Shown piece by piece: positions 1 through 6,063 of a stretch of 7,669 bases of DNA; position 1 is the first letter of the stretch; every line of letters starts with the position of its first letter. The stretch is from NCBI GenBank assembly GCA_031288885.1, contig JAITQP010000093.1, forward strand, positions 1 to 7,669. Direction: 5' to 3'. The notes beneath the pieces are model-generated. The model worked only from the letters and a program-made list of their open reading frames with translations, did not search any database and was not told the origin of the DNA. Both the position numbers and the translations under genes were made by a program. Origin of the DNA: Prevotellaceae bacterium (GTDB lineage: Bacteria; Bacteroidota; Bacteroidia; Bacteroidales; UBA932).

Positions 1-51
1 CGCACTGCAAATATATAGGCATGCAGGGCGGTTATTATTTTGGCTAAACAG

Positions 52-140
52 AAAGTAAACGGATGTTGCCCGAGCAATCCTTTACTTGGGTGGTAATCAA
101 ATTGTAGCTGAAATGTGCGGGGGGTGAAAAAGTAAACGGA
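52..140. repeat. 12-bp direct repeat downstream of the DUF6377 gene
   Basis: aaagtaaacgga occurs at 52-63 and again at 129-140, a period of 77 bases, in a non-coding flank. Bases 1-145 otherwise show no gene, RNA or promoter that I can support. An exact 12-base match is not expected by chance in so short a stretch, but its role is unknown. Confidence 0.6.
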
Positions 141-145
141 AGGTA

Positions 146-190
146 AATGAAAATCGGGAACGCTACAGGTTAACGTGCCCGATTTTCATT
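146..190 (-). repeat. Perfect 13-bp inverted repeat across the DUF6377 stop codon
   Basis: The plus-strand arms are aatgaaaatcggg (146-158) and cccgattttcatt (178-190), exact reverse complements with a 19-base loop that holds the TAG stop. In the transcript they would form a 13-pair stem. The upstream arm is coding and includes the codons for Met-Lys-Ile-Gly near the C-terminus. A T-rich but interrupted stretch follows, with TTTTT about 15 bases on, so it may end transcription or protect the 3' end, but it is not a canonical intrinsic terminator. Confidence 0.7.
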
Positions 191-1812
191 ACAGCTTCTT
201 CAAACTTGTCGCGGGGCACCAGCGAGTTGCTGCGGTACTTGGAGCGGTAGTTGTAGATGGTGTGGATGGAGTAGCGCAAAAATCCAGCAATCTTGGCGCT
301 GTCGGTAATTCCGAGGCGCAGCAGGGCAAAGATGCGCAGCTCCACCGTGAGCTCGGAGGTGTACTTGGGGTGGATTTGCTCGCTTTTGGGCAGCAGCTTG
401 TTAAATTCCTCCACAAAGTTGGGGAATAGCTTCAGGAAAGCGCTGTCGAAGTTGCGGTAAAACTCCTCCAGCTCGTCCTCAATAATTTGGGTTGACTTCA
501 GCGCGCGGAACAGCTCCTCGAGCTTCCCGTTGGACGCCGTTTTGTTCAGGGACTTGCGGTAGGCGCTCAGCTTGTCGATGTAGGTGGAGCACTGGTTTAG
601 GAAGCGGCCAATGTACTCCTCCTTGATGTGGTTGCTTTCGGAGAGGCGGAAGTTGGCTTTTCTCAGGTTGGTGTTGGCCGCCATGAGCTTTTTCCGTGTT
701 CGGGACAGGTTTTGCATCTGCTTAAAGAGGTAGCAAATCACGCCCACCCCCATCAGGGTGAGCATCCCGATGGTGATGACCGTCAGCAGCAGGCTCTTCT
801 GCCGCTTTTCCCGCTCCAGCTGGTAGGCCTTGTCGATAACGGGGAGGATTTTGGCTATTTGCACGTTGCGCAGGCGGGCGTTGTAGAAGTTGGCGTCCTC
901 CAAGCTTTTTTTAATGTAGCGGTTGGAGCGGTCAATTTCGTCGTCGTTGAGCAGGTGGAAGGCCAAGTTGCGCAGGGAGGTGTTTTCCTTTACGGACGCC
1001 TTTACGTCGGCAATGGCCGAGCGTATCAGGTAGGCTTTTTGCAGCTGCTCGTCGCCTTTGGCCGCGTAGAGCGAGGCCACCAGCGAGGTGAGGATGGCGT
1101 ACTCCCGCGTTTCGGGGTCAACCTCCGTGAGGTGCGGCAAAAGGACAAGCTCTGCCGTGGCAACATCCTTCGCCTCAATGCACTTGTTGCCGTAGTTTAC
1201 ATCGTAGCTGTAGCCCGTGGGCGATATGGCCAGCGCCGAGTCGCGGTAGGCATTTTGTACCACCGCGTACGTTTTTGCGTCCGCGTTGTCCGCGTACTCC
1301 ATCCAGTAGAGGTATATTTCGCCGTAGGTGTTGTAGTAGGTGAGCCGCTGCTCCTGCGTCAGCTCCTGCCTGCGGATGGAGCTCATCAGGGCTACCGCGT
1401 CCGTAAAGCGGGCAAACGTAGCGTACATGCGCGCCAGCTGCATTTTGCACTCGTTGAGCTGGTGGGTGTGCCTCATTTCGGTTGCCAGCTCCAGCTGTAG
1501 CTGCACGTAGTGCATGGCCGAGTCAAAAATGTAGGCCTCATACTCCCTGTAGAGCGTGCGGTAAACGTTAGCGCGCTGGTCGGGGGGGCTGCTGGGGAGC
1601 AGCTGGCGCTTCAGGTCGGCCAGCCGGCGCTCCTTCTGCCGGTCGTACTCGCCTGCGCTATCCAGCGCCCTGTCCAGCGTGGATAGCAGCGTTGCCAGCT
1701 CCCCTCCTCCGTGAGGGGCAGGAGAGCAGGAAAAACAAAGGGTAAAGATAAGGCATAGCGAAATGCGGTTAATTGGTATCGTTATTATAGTAATTATTGT
1801 TCTCATTATCAT
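163..1812 (-). CDS. DUF6377 family membrane-anchored HTH regulator
   Basis: Putative one-protein sensor-regulator. Residue numbers count from a GTG at 1830, which gives 555 residues; I prefer the ATG at 1812 (549 residues) or the one at 1806, because both follow A-rich sequence and leave a shorter signal peptide. Order of parts: a hydrophobic export signal ending LCFSC35, only a poor lipobox; a helical TPR-like region (about 45-340) opening with the family-typical LLSTLDRALDSA and KERRLADLKRQL; a membrane segment (about 346-369); a coiled coil (about 372-403); then EEFNKLLP and a C-terminal helix-turn-helix (about 494-530, ELRIFALLRLGITDSAKIA, then YSIHTIYNYRSKYR), resembling LuxR-type HTHs. 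The N-terminal half would face the periplasm and the HTH the cytoplasm. I recognise the family as DUF6377; its ligand and targets are unknown. It is separated from the upstream operon by about 340 bases and probably has its own promoter. Confidence 0.88.
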   Translation of the reverse strand: MIMRTIITIITIPINRISLCLIFTLCFSCSPAPHGGGELATLLSTLDRALDSAGEYDRQKERRLADLKRQLLPSSPPDQRANVYRTLYREYEAYIFDSAMHYVQLQLELATEMRHTHQLNECKMQLARMYATFARFTDAVALMSSIRRQELTQEQRLTYYNTYGEIYLYWMEYADNADAKTYAVVQNAYRDSALAISPTGYSYDVNYGNKCIEAKDVATAELVLLPHLTEVDPETREYAILTSLVASLYAAKGDEQLQKAYLIRSAIADVKASVKENTSLRNLAFHLLNDDEIDRSNRYIKKSLEDANFYNARLRNVQIAKILPVIDKAYQLEREKRQKSLLLTVITIGMLTLMGVGVICYLFKQMQNLSRTRKKLMAANTNLRKANFRLSESNHIKEEYIGRFLNQCSTYIDKLSAYRKSLNKTASNGKLEELFRALKSTQIIEDELEEFYRNFDSAFLKLFPNFVEEFNKLLPKSEQIHPKYTSELTVELRIFALLRLGITDSAKIAGFLRYSIHTIYNYRSKYRSNSLVPRDKFEEAVMKIGHVNL

Positions 1813-1920
1813 TATCTTTGACGTTTTCACACAGCAGCATTCGCGGGTGCAATAAAAACCCCCTCCACCACAGGCATTGTAGCGGAGACATGTAAAGTGT
1901 ATGTAACGTGTTGATTTTCA

Positions 1921-1928
1921 GAAAAATA
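1921..1928 (-). promoter_or_regulatory. Candidate promoter -7 box directly after the poly-C run
   Basis: The minus strand reads TATTTTTC, seven of eight matches to TAnnTTTG, starting three bases after the 12-C run and about 110 bases ahead of the ATG at 1812. If used, the C run would fill most of the spacer between this box and any upstream promoter element. The mismatch falls on the last, well-conserved G, so this is a weak candidate. Confidence 0.22.
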
Positions 1929-1931
1929 GCA

Positions 1932-1943
1932 GGGGGGGGGGGG
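1932..1943 (+). repeat. Run of 12 G upstream of the DUF6377 gene
   Basis: Twelve consecutive G on the plus strand, that is 12 C on the coding strand of the DUF6377 gene, about 120 bases ahead of its start. It is the longest homopolymer in the window and lies in otherwise A+T-rich sequence. Runs of this length slip easily during replication and may also be miscounted in sequencing. Confidence 0.95.
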
Positions 1944-1956
1944 TAAAAACTAATAT

Positions 1957-1975
1957 CGCCGGCTGGCAAGCGGCG
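1957..1975 (-). terminator. Weak terminator-like hairpin after the OstA-like gene
   Basis: On the minus strand, five G-C pairs (CGCCG and CGGCG) enclose a 9-base loop, and ATATTAG then TTTTT follow. It lies about 180 bases past the OstA-like stop codon. The stem is short and the T run is offset by seven bases, so this is a weak candidate; no better intrinsic terminator is seen between the two genes. Confidence 0.22.
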
Positions 1976-2036
1976 TTCCGTGAGGAAATATTGGTATTTT
2001 TGAATGACCCACATTTTGAGTTAAATATTATCAGAA

Positions 2037-2044
2037 CAAAAATA
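2037..2044 (-). promoter_or_regulatory. Candidate promoter -7 box for the DUF6377 gene
   Basis: The minus strand reads TATTTTTG, an exact TAnnTTTG match about 225 bases upstream of the ATG at 1812. It would give a leader of some 220 bases that includes the poly-C run. No TTTG is seen at a suitable distance upstream, and such boxes occur by chance in A+T-rich DNA: the same octamer is also present on the plus strand at 1995-2002, where no gene follows. Low certainty. Confidence 0.3.
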
Positions 2045-2151
2045 GCATTTTTTTTCTCTAATGGTCATGCGGTTGGATTAAATTCTGCCAACAAGTGCAA
2101 ATTGGGAGTTAAAGATTAAATTGGGAATGACGTTGTTGCAGCGATGAACGC

Positions 2152-3840
2152 CTACGGCCTTGTGCTTCGTTGCACCAGCTCTTTGGGTGGGAAAAACGCG
2201 TTTTTGACGCCGTTTATGCGGGTTGTTATGGCGTAGGTGGGTTGCTCAATGGCGAGCGATGGCTGCCGGAGGGAGGGGCGAATGGCGCGCGTTGTGATGT
2301 CGTAGCGCGATTTGGGGCGGCGGTCTTGCTGCCACGAAAAGCCTTTCAGCGTGAGCTCTTTCACGTTAATGTCTTTGGGCGGAATGGTTTTTGAGCCTAC
2401 GTCGGAGACGTAGTTAATTTTGTGGATTTTCCGGTTTTTGAGGTAGAAAAATATGTCCATGCTGCTGACGTTGAGCGTGCCGGTCAGCTTCAGGCTGTCG
2501 CGCAGGTAGTACACCGTTTGCCCGCTGCCAAAAACGTCCACCTTGTAGATGTCGTTTTGGGCAAAGTGCGACACAATCAGCTTCCCCTTTATCTGGTTAT
2601 AGTACAATTTAACGCTGTCGTCCAGCGAGGCAATAAACCCCGCCTCAATCATTTCGAGGCGGTCCAGCTGGTTGTTTTTTTGGTAGATTTCCATTTTATC
2701 GGCGGTCAGCTGGTTTTCCTTATTCCAGAGTATGGGGTCGTAGAACATTTCGCCGAGCGAATCGATGGCGTTGTAGGTCAGGGAGTCGCAGGCGCCCTGT
2801 ATGTCGGGGTGGTAGAATTTTACGCCGTAGAACGCGTGCATGTACCTGCGCGTGCTGTCGAGCATCATGGTGGCCGAGTCGGTGTTGGGCGTGCGCTGCA
2901 CCAGCAGCGTGTCGCCCTTGACGAACATGGTGTCGTCCTCCGGCTTTTCCGAGAAGAGCACGCCCACCGGATTTTTGGTCATGTACGCCAAGTCGCGGTC
3001 TTCGTACAGCTTTGCGTAGTCGCCCAGCGCCATGGCGTGCTGCGAGGAGTCGTAAAGCTGCACGTTGCTAAACATTTCCCCCTCCTTTTGCGCGCGGTAG
3101 TAGTGGGCGCTGTCGCTCCACGACTCCTGCTTATCGTTCATCATGTAAACGTGGTTGGACATGAAGAAGTGGTCGTTGGGCCTGTTGTAGTAGCCCTGCC
3201 GGAATGCCAAAAATCCGTCCTCATGCCAAATGTAGGTTTGCTTAAAAAACGTGGCAACGTCCTGCTCGGTGAGGTAGTGCAGCGAGTCCGACTTAATCCG
3301 GTACTCCTCGTTCTTCATTTCCACCTTGCGGTTGAACACGGCGAGCTTTTGGTCGGAGTAGTAGTAGCCTTGGTTGCTCTCCAGCAGGTTTTGGGCGTTG
3401 TCTAAGGTGCCGCCGTTAAAAAAAAAGGCGACGTTGGTGGAGGTGTTGAAGTCCAAAAATTGCGTTCGCAGGCGCATTTCGCCGTCGAGCATCGTCACCA
3501 GCCGCCCGCGCACTTTTCCCACATCGGCGCTGCCTTGGTAGTCCATGTAGTCGCCAAAGAGCCACGTGGTGTCCTTGTTTATCACCACCCGCCCAAAGGC
3601 TTCAAAGCGGTTGTCGGGGTAGAGGTAGGCGCTGTCGCAGGTCATGGTGGTTTCGTTGTGGAACAGCTCCACGTTGCCGATGAGGCGGTTAATCTTTTCG
3701 TCGCCCCTGTTGAGGCTGCGCCAAAAGTCGGCGTGCCTGATTTCCACCTTTCGCCTTTCGGCAAAAGTATGGACTGCCGTTGCGCCCACCAGAAGCAGCG
3801 CAAGGCAACAGCGCGCAACGTTTGATGCTACTTGACCCAT
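2152..3840 (-). CDS. OstA/LptA-like LPS transport protein
   Basis: Exported protein of 562 residues of the long Bacteroidetes OstA-like family, related to LptA and the N-domain of LptD, which carry lipopolysaccharide across the periplasm to the outer membrane. A signal peptide is clear (about 1-27, CCLALLLVGATAV, likely cut after TFA). The mature part is a repetitive beta-structure with the recurrent motifs expected of an OstA jellyroll: CDSAYLYPDN (68-77), INKDT, GDYMDY (96-101), IKSDSLHYLTE (182-192), WSDSAHYY (241-248), MFVKGDTLLV (305-314) and ACDSLTYN (350-357). No membrane barrel is evident. The C-terminal 60 residues are basic and Pro-rich. The ATG at 3840 lies inside the end of the SurA-like gene, a 13-base overlap that suggests translational coupling. 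Codons 139-141 (FFF) are a run of nine T. The precise Lpt role in this phylum is inferred from homology. Confidence 0.92.
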   Translation of the reverse strand: MGQVASNVARCCLALLLVGATAVHTFAERRKVEIRHADFWRSLNRGDEKINRLIGNVELFHNETTMTCDSAYLYPDNRFEAFGRVVINKDTTWLFGDYMDYQGSADVGKVRGRLVTMLDGEMRLRTQFLDFNTSTNVAFFFNGGTLDNAQNLLESNQGYYYSDQKLAVFNRKVEMKNEEYRIKSDSLHYLTEQDVATFFKQTYIWHEDGFLAFRQGYYNRPNDHFFMSNHVYMMNDKQESWSDSAHYYRAQKEGEMFSNVQLYDSSQHAMALGDYAKLYEDRDLAYMTKNPVGVLFSEKPEDDTMFVKGDTLLVQRTPNTDSATMMLDSTRRYMHAFYGVKFYHPDIQGACDSLTYNAIDSLGEMFYDPILWNKENQLTADKMEIYQKNNQLDRLEMIEAGFIASLDDSVKLYYNQIKGKLIVSHFAQNDIYKVDVFGSGQTVYYLRDSLKLTGTLNVSSMDIFFYLKNRKIHKINYVSDVGSKTIPPKDINVKELTLKGFSWQQDRRPKSRYDITTRAIRPSLRQPSLAIEQPTYAITTRINGVKNAFFPPKELVQRSTRP

Positions 3841-5165
3841 CCTTCACGGCTAAATTTACAGCTGCGCATATCCGGCTCAATGAAGATATACGCCGACTGT
3901 ATTTGCTTTGTAATCCACGCGTCAAACGCTGCCTGCTGCTTTTTGTTTTTGGCAATATCGTGTATCACCATGTAGTCTTGGTCAAAGTTGGCGCGGTGTG
4001 AGGGGATAAACTCCTTGAACTTTATGATTTTGAAGATATCGTTGCCGGAGTTGTCTTTGGACTCAAACGGGGCGGATAGCTGCCCCACCTTCATGTCGCG
4101 CAGCACGTAGTAGTCGTTGGGGATGAGCTGGTCTTTTTCAAAGCGCGTGGACAGCGTTTGCGGGTTAATGACGTATCCGCCGCTCAGGCGCGTATTTTTG
4201 TCCTCCGAGTAGCGCACCACGCCCTGCTCAAACGAGATGCTGTCGGCGCGTATCAGCGTGGTCACGCTGTCTAACAGGTGCGACGCCTCCTGCTGCGTTT
4301 CGACGGAGAACTTGGGGCGAATGAGAATGTGGCGCAGGTTTGCCATGTCGTCCCTTTTTTCGCTCATTTGGATGATGTGGAAGCCAAACTCCGTTTCCAC
4401 AATTTGCGAAACCTGCCCGGGCTTGAGCACAAAGGCCGCGTCGGAGAATGGCTTTACAAACTCCTCGCGCGTGCGCATGCCCAGCTCGCCGCCGCGCCGC
4501 GCCGAGTTCTGGTCTTCGGAGTACATCACCGCGAGGGCTTGGAATTTTTCGCCGTTCATCACGCGCTCGCGCAGCTCCAGCAGCTTTTCGCGCACCTGAA
4601 AGCGCGCCTCGCTGCCCGAGGGCGGGTACCTTGCAATTTGCTGGATGACGTACTGGTCGGGTATCATGGGGAAGCTGTCGGGCGCCTGCGACTGGTAGTG
4701 GACTTCCACGTCGCGCGGGGTAACCTGCACCACCGACACAATGTTCATCTGCATTTGCTGCGTGAGGCTTCGCTCCCTCATCTGCGCCGTAAACTCCTCC
4801 TTGAGCTGAAACATGGGCTTGCCGAAGTACTTTTCGACCTCCTGCGTCCCCCCCAGCTGCACGGAGATGTGGCGAATGCGCTGCTCCACCTCCTGCGTTA
4901 CCGCCAGCTCGTTTTCCTTTAGGCTGTCCAGCTTTGCCTGCGCCAGCAGCAGCTTTTGCAGCAGCAGCTGCTCAAAAATGTAGCACCGCATTTCGCCGTC
5001 TACCAGCTGCCCCTGCGCGCGGAGCTGCAGCACCTCCATTTCTATGTCGGACTCCAGCAGCGCTTCGTTTCCCACCACTGCCAGCACCTTGTCCAGCACG
5101 TTTTGTTGACCGGTGACCACGTTGAAGGTAAAGCACAGCATCAACAGCATAATTTTTTTCATCAT
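3828..5165 (-). CDS. surA: SurA-like periplasmic chaperone with two parvulin domains
   Basis: Periplasmic folding factor for outer-membrane proteins, 445 residues, close to E. coli SurA in length. Visible in order: a Sec signal peptide (about 1-19, MMKKIMLLMLCFTF then VVTGQ), a SurA N-terminal chaperone domain beginning VLDKVLAVVGNEALLESDIE (about 23-42) and running through a helical part to about 145, parvulin domain 1 (about 172-270, with YSEDQNSARRGGELG and FGFHII), parvulin domain 2 (about 275-383, with LRHILIRP and YSEDKNTRLSGGY), and a C-terminal helix that may pack back on the N-domain as in SurA. Domain 1 lacks the first active-site histidine (VIQQIAR) and domain 2 lacks the last (DIFKII). 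It starts at the first of two tandem ATGs, 27 bases after the lipoprotein gene, and its 3' end overlaps the OstA-like gene by 13 bases. The family call is firm; enzymatic activity is uncertain. Confidence 0.92.
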   Translation of the reverse strand: MMKKIMLLMLCFTFNVVTGQQNVLDKVLAVVGNEALLESDIEMEVLQLRAQGQLVDGEMRCYIFEQLLLQKLLLAQAKLDSLKENELAVTQEVEQRIRHISVQLGGTQEVEKYFGKPMFQLKEEFTAQMRERSLTQQMQMNIVSVVQVTPRDVEVHYQSQAPDSFPMIPDQYVIQQIARYPPSGSEARFQVREKLLELRERVMNGEKFQALAVMYSEDQNSARRGGELGMRTREEFVKPFSDAAFVLKPGQVSQIVETEFGFHIIQMSEKRDDMANLRHILIRPKFSVETQQEASHLLDSVTTLIRADSISFEQGVVRYSEDKNTRLSGGYVINPQTLSTRFEKDQLIPNDYYVLRDMKVGQLSAPFESKDNSGNDIFKIIKFKEFIPSHRANFDQDYMVIHDIAKNKKQQAAFDAWITKQIQSAYIFIEPDMRSCKFSREGWVK

Positions 5166-5175
5166 CTTCCCAAAA

Positions 5176-5200
5176 TTCTTAGTTCTTAGTTTTTAGTTCT
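5176..5200 (-). repeat. 7-base tandem repeat between the lipoprotein and SurA-like genes
   Basis: The plus strand reads TTCTTAG, TTCTTAG, TTTTTAG and then a partial TTCT, about 3.5 units of period 7. It fills most of the 27-base gap and includes the TAA stop of the lipoprotein gene. Because every unit carries TAA at the same place, gain or loss of a unit keeps that stop and changes only the distance to the SurA-like start. Confidence 0.85.
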
Positions 5201-6059
5201 CCACGTATATTTTAACAACGTTCTTTTGCACCGCTTCTTGCAGTATGCGCTGCTCCAAGCTCTGTATCATGCCTTTCTTCCGTTGGTTTAAAATGATTGT
5301 TTTGATGTTATCGTACTCGTACTCCAGCGGGGCCGTGGTGTTGCGCTCCTTAAAGTCGTGAATAGCCACCAAGTACGCATACTCCTCATCCTCCACCTCA
5401 ATGGTGCGCTTTCGCGCGGCGCGTTCCTCGTAGCCGCGCTGCGGGGGGAGGTCTTTGGTCAGCTCGTCCAGCGTCAGCCAGCGGTTGCCGTAGTGGTCAA
5501 ACTTAAGCGCCGCTTGCAGGCACAAGTCCTCCAGCGCGGTAATGTCCTCCGGTCGGGTGGAGGTGTATAGCTTTCGGATGCGCTCCAAGTGCTGCGAATT
5601 TTTTCGGAGCTTGATAAACAGCGCGCGCACCACCGGCTTGTGGAGGGTAAGGTGCTGCCTGTTGTCGTTGTAAAAAGCCTCGCACTCCGCCTCCGACACC
5701 AGCGTGTCCACGCGCTCAATGTACTCCTGCTTGTAGCGGTACACCAGCAGCGATGTGCGGTAGTCCTCCAGCAGCGCCGACACGTTTTTTTGCTTGCTGC
5801 TCAGGTTGTCCTCCGCCAAGCGAAGCAGCAGCTCCTTCTTCACCCACGCATCCACGTAGCTGTGCAGCATGGTCAGGCTATCCGCTTGGGTGATGTTGGG
5901 CGGAAACATGGCCTTTATATCCTCCACGTACAGCTTTTTATCGCCTGCCACCGCCAGCAAGCTCGGCTGCCCGCCGCGGTACTTATCAATGTGCTTGCAC
6001 GAAGCGAGCGTTGCTGCAAGGAGGATGCCGAAAAGTGCGCTAAAAAAAAATCTCATCAT
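5193..6059 (-). CDS. SurA N-domain-like lipoprotein, usually annotated as peptidyl-prolyl isomerase
   Basis: Lipoprotein of 288 residues, probably a periplasm-facing chaperone or partner of the SurA-like protein encoded next. The signal peptide has a textbook lipobox, LASC, with acylated Cys21. After the linker come the beta-helix pattern LLAVAGDKKLYVEDI (about 34-48) and helices typical of the SurA/PpiC N-terminal chaperone domain, then an acidic/basic C-terminal half. I see no parvulin core: there is no HIL motif, no GG-x-LG and no FGxHII, so isomerase activity is unlikely although relatives carry that name. Two ATGs in tandem (6059 and 6056) start the gene; the first is taken. It begins four bases after the guaB stop, so translation is probably coupled. 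Codons 4-6 form a run of nine T. Its stop lies in a 7-base tandem repeat and is in frame with the next gene. Confidence 0.9.
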   Translation of the reverse strand: MMRFFFSALFGILLAATLASCKHIDKYRGGQPSLLAVAGDKKLYVEDIKAMFPPNITQADSLTMLHSYVDAWVKKELLLRLAEDNLSSKQKNVSALLEDYRTSLLVYRYKQEYIERVDTLVSEAECEAFYNDNRQHLTLHKPVVRALFIKLRKNSQHLERIRKLYTSTRPEDITALEDLCLQAALKFDHYGNRWLTLDELTKDLPPQRGYEERAARKRTIEVEDEEYAYLVAIHDFKERNTTAPLEYEYDNIKTIILNQRKKGMIQSLEQRILQEAVQKNVVKIYVEN

Positions 6060-6063
6060 CAGT

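Larger units (their letters stand above)
1813..2151 (-). other. Intergenic region between the operon and the DUF6377 gene
   Basis: This stretch of about 340 bases holds no credible gene. It is A+T-rich compared with the genes around it. It contains a 9-base direct repeat (aaattggga at 2099-2107 and 2118-2126, period 19), an 8-T run (2048-2055), two -7-like boxes, a short GC hairpin (1957-1975) and the 12-G run (1932-1943). An 81-codon minus-strand frame (1769-2014) crosses the G run but reads as low-complexity sequence, runs out of frame into the next gene and resembles nothing I know. Confidence 0.6.

Noticed and set aside
628..1500. 290-codon plus-strand ORF opposite the DUF6377 gene
   Set aside because: Composition is Val/Gly/His-rich with no domain or credible start region, and it lies within a clear gene on the other strand.
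1769..2014. 81-codon minus-strand frame crossing the poly-C run, as a small gene or a phase-variable 5' extension of the DUF6377 gene
   Set aside because: Its end is a low-complexity Asp/Asn run in the wrong frame of the next gene. A stop at 1918-1920 in the DUF6377 frame lies between the C run and the start, so slippage could not fuse the two.
2422..3405. 327-codon plus-strand ORF opposite the OstA-like gene
   Set aside because: It is a codon-bias shadow: the sequence is low-complexity Val/His-rich, while the opposite strand encodes a recognisable family.
3689..3955. 88-codon minus-strand frame across the SurA-like/OstA-like junction
   Set aside because: Both flanking genes run through it in other frames with clear family motifs, and its sequence is Arg/Ser-rich with no features.
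4920..4980. Repeated cagcag trinucleotides resembling a microsatellite
   Set aside because: They encode the LLLQKLLLAQ helix of the SurA-like protein and reflect CTG leucine and CAG glutamine codons, not a tandem array.
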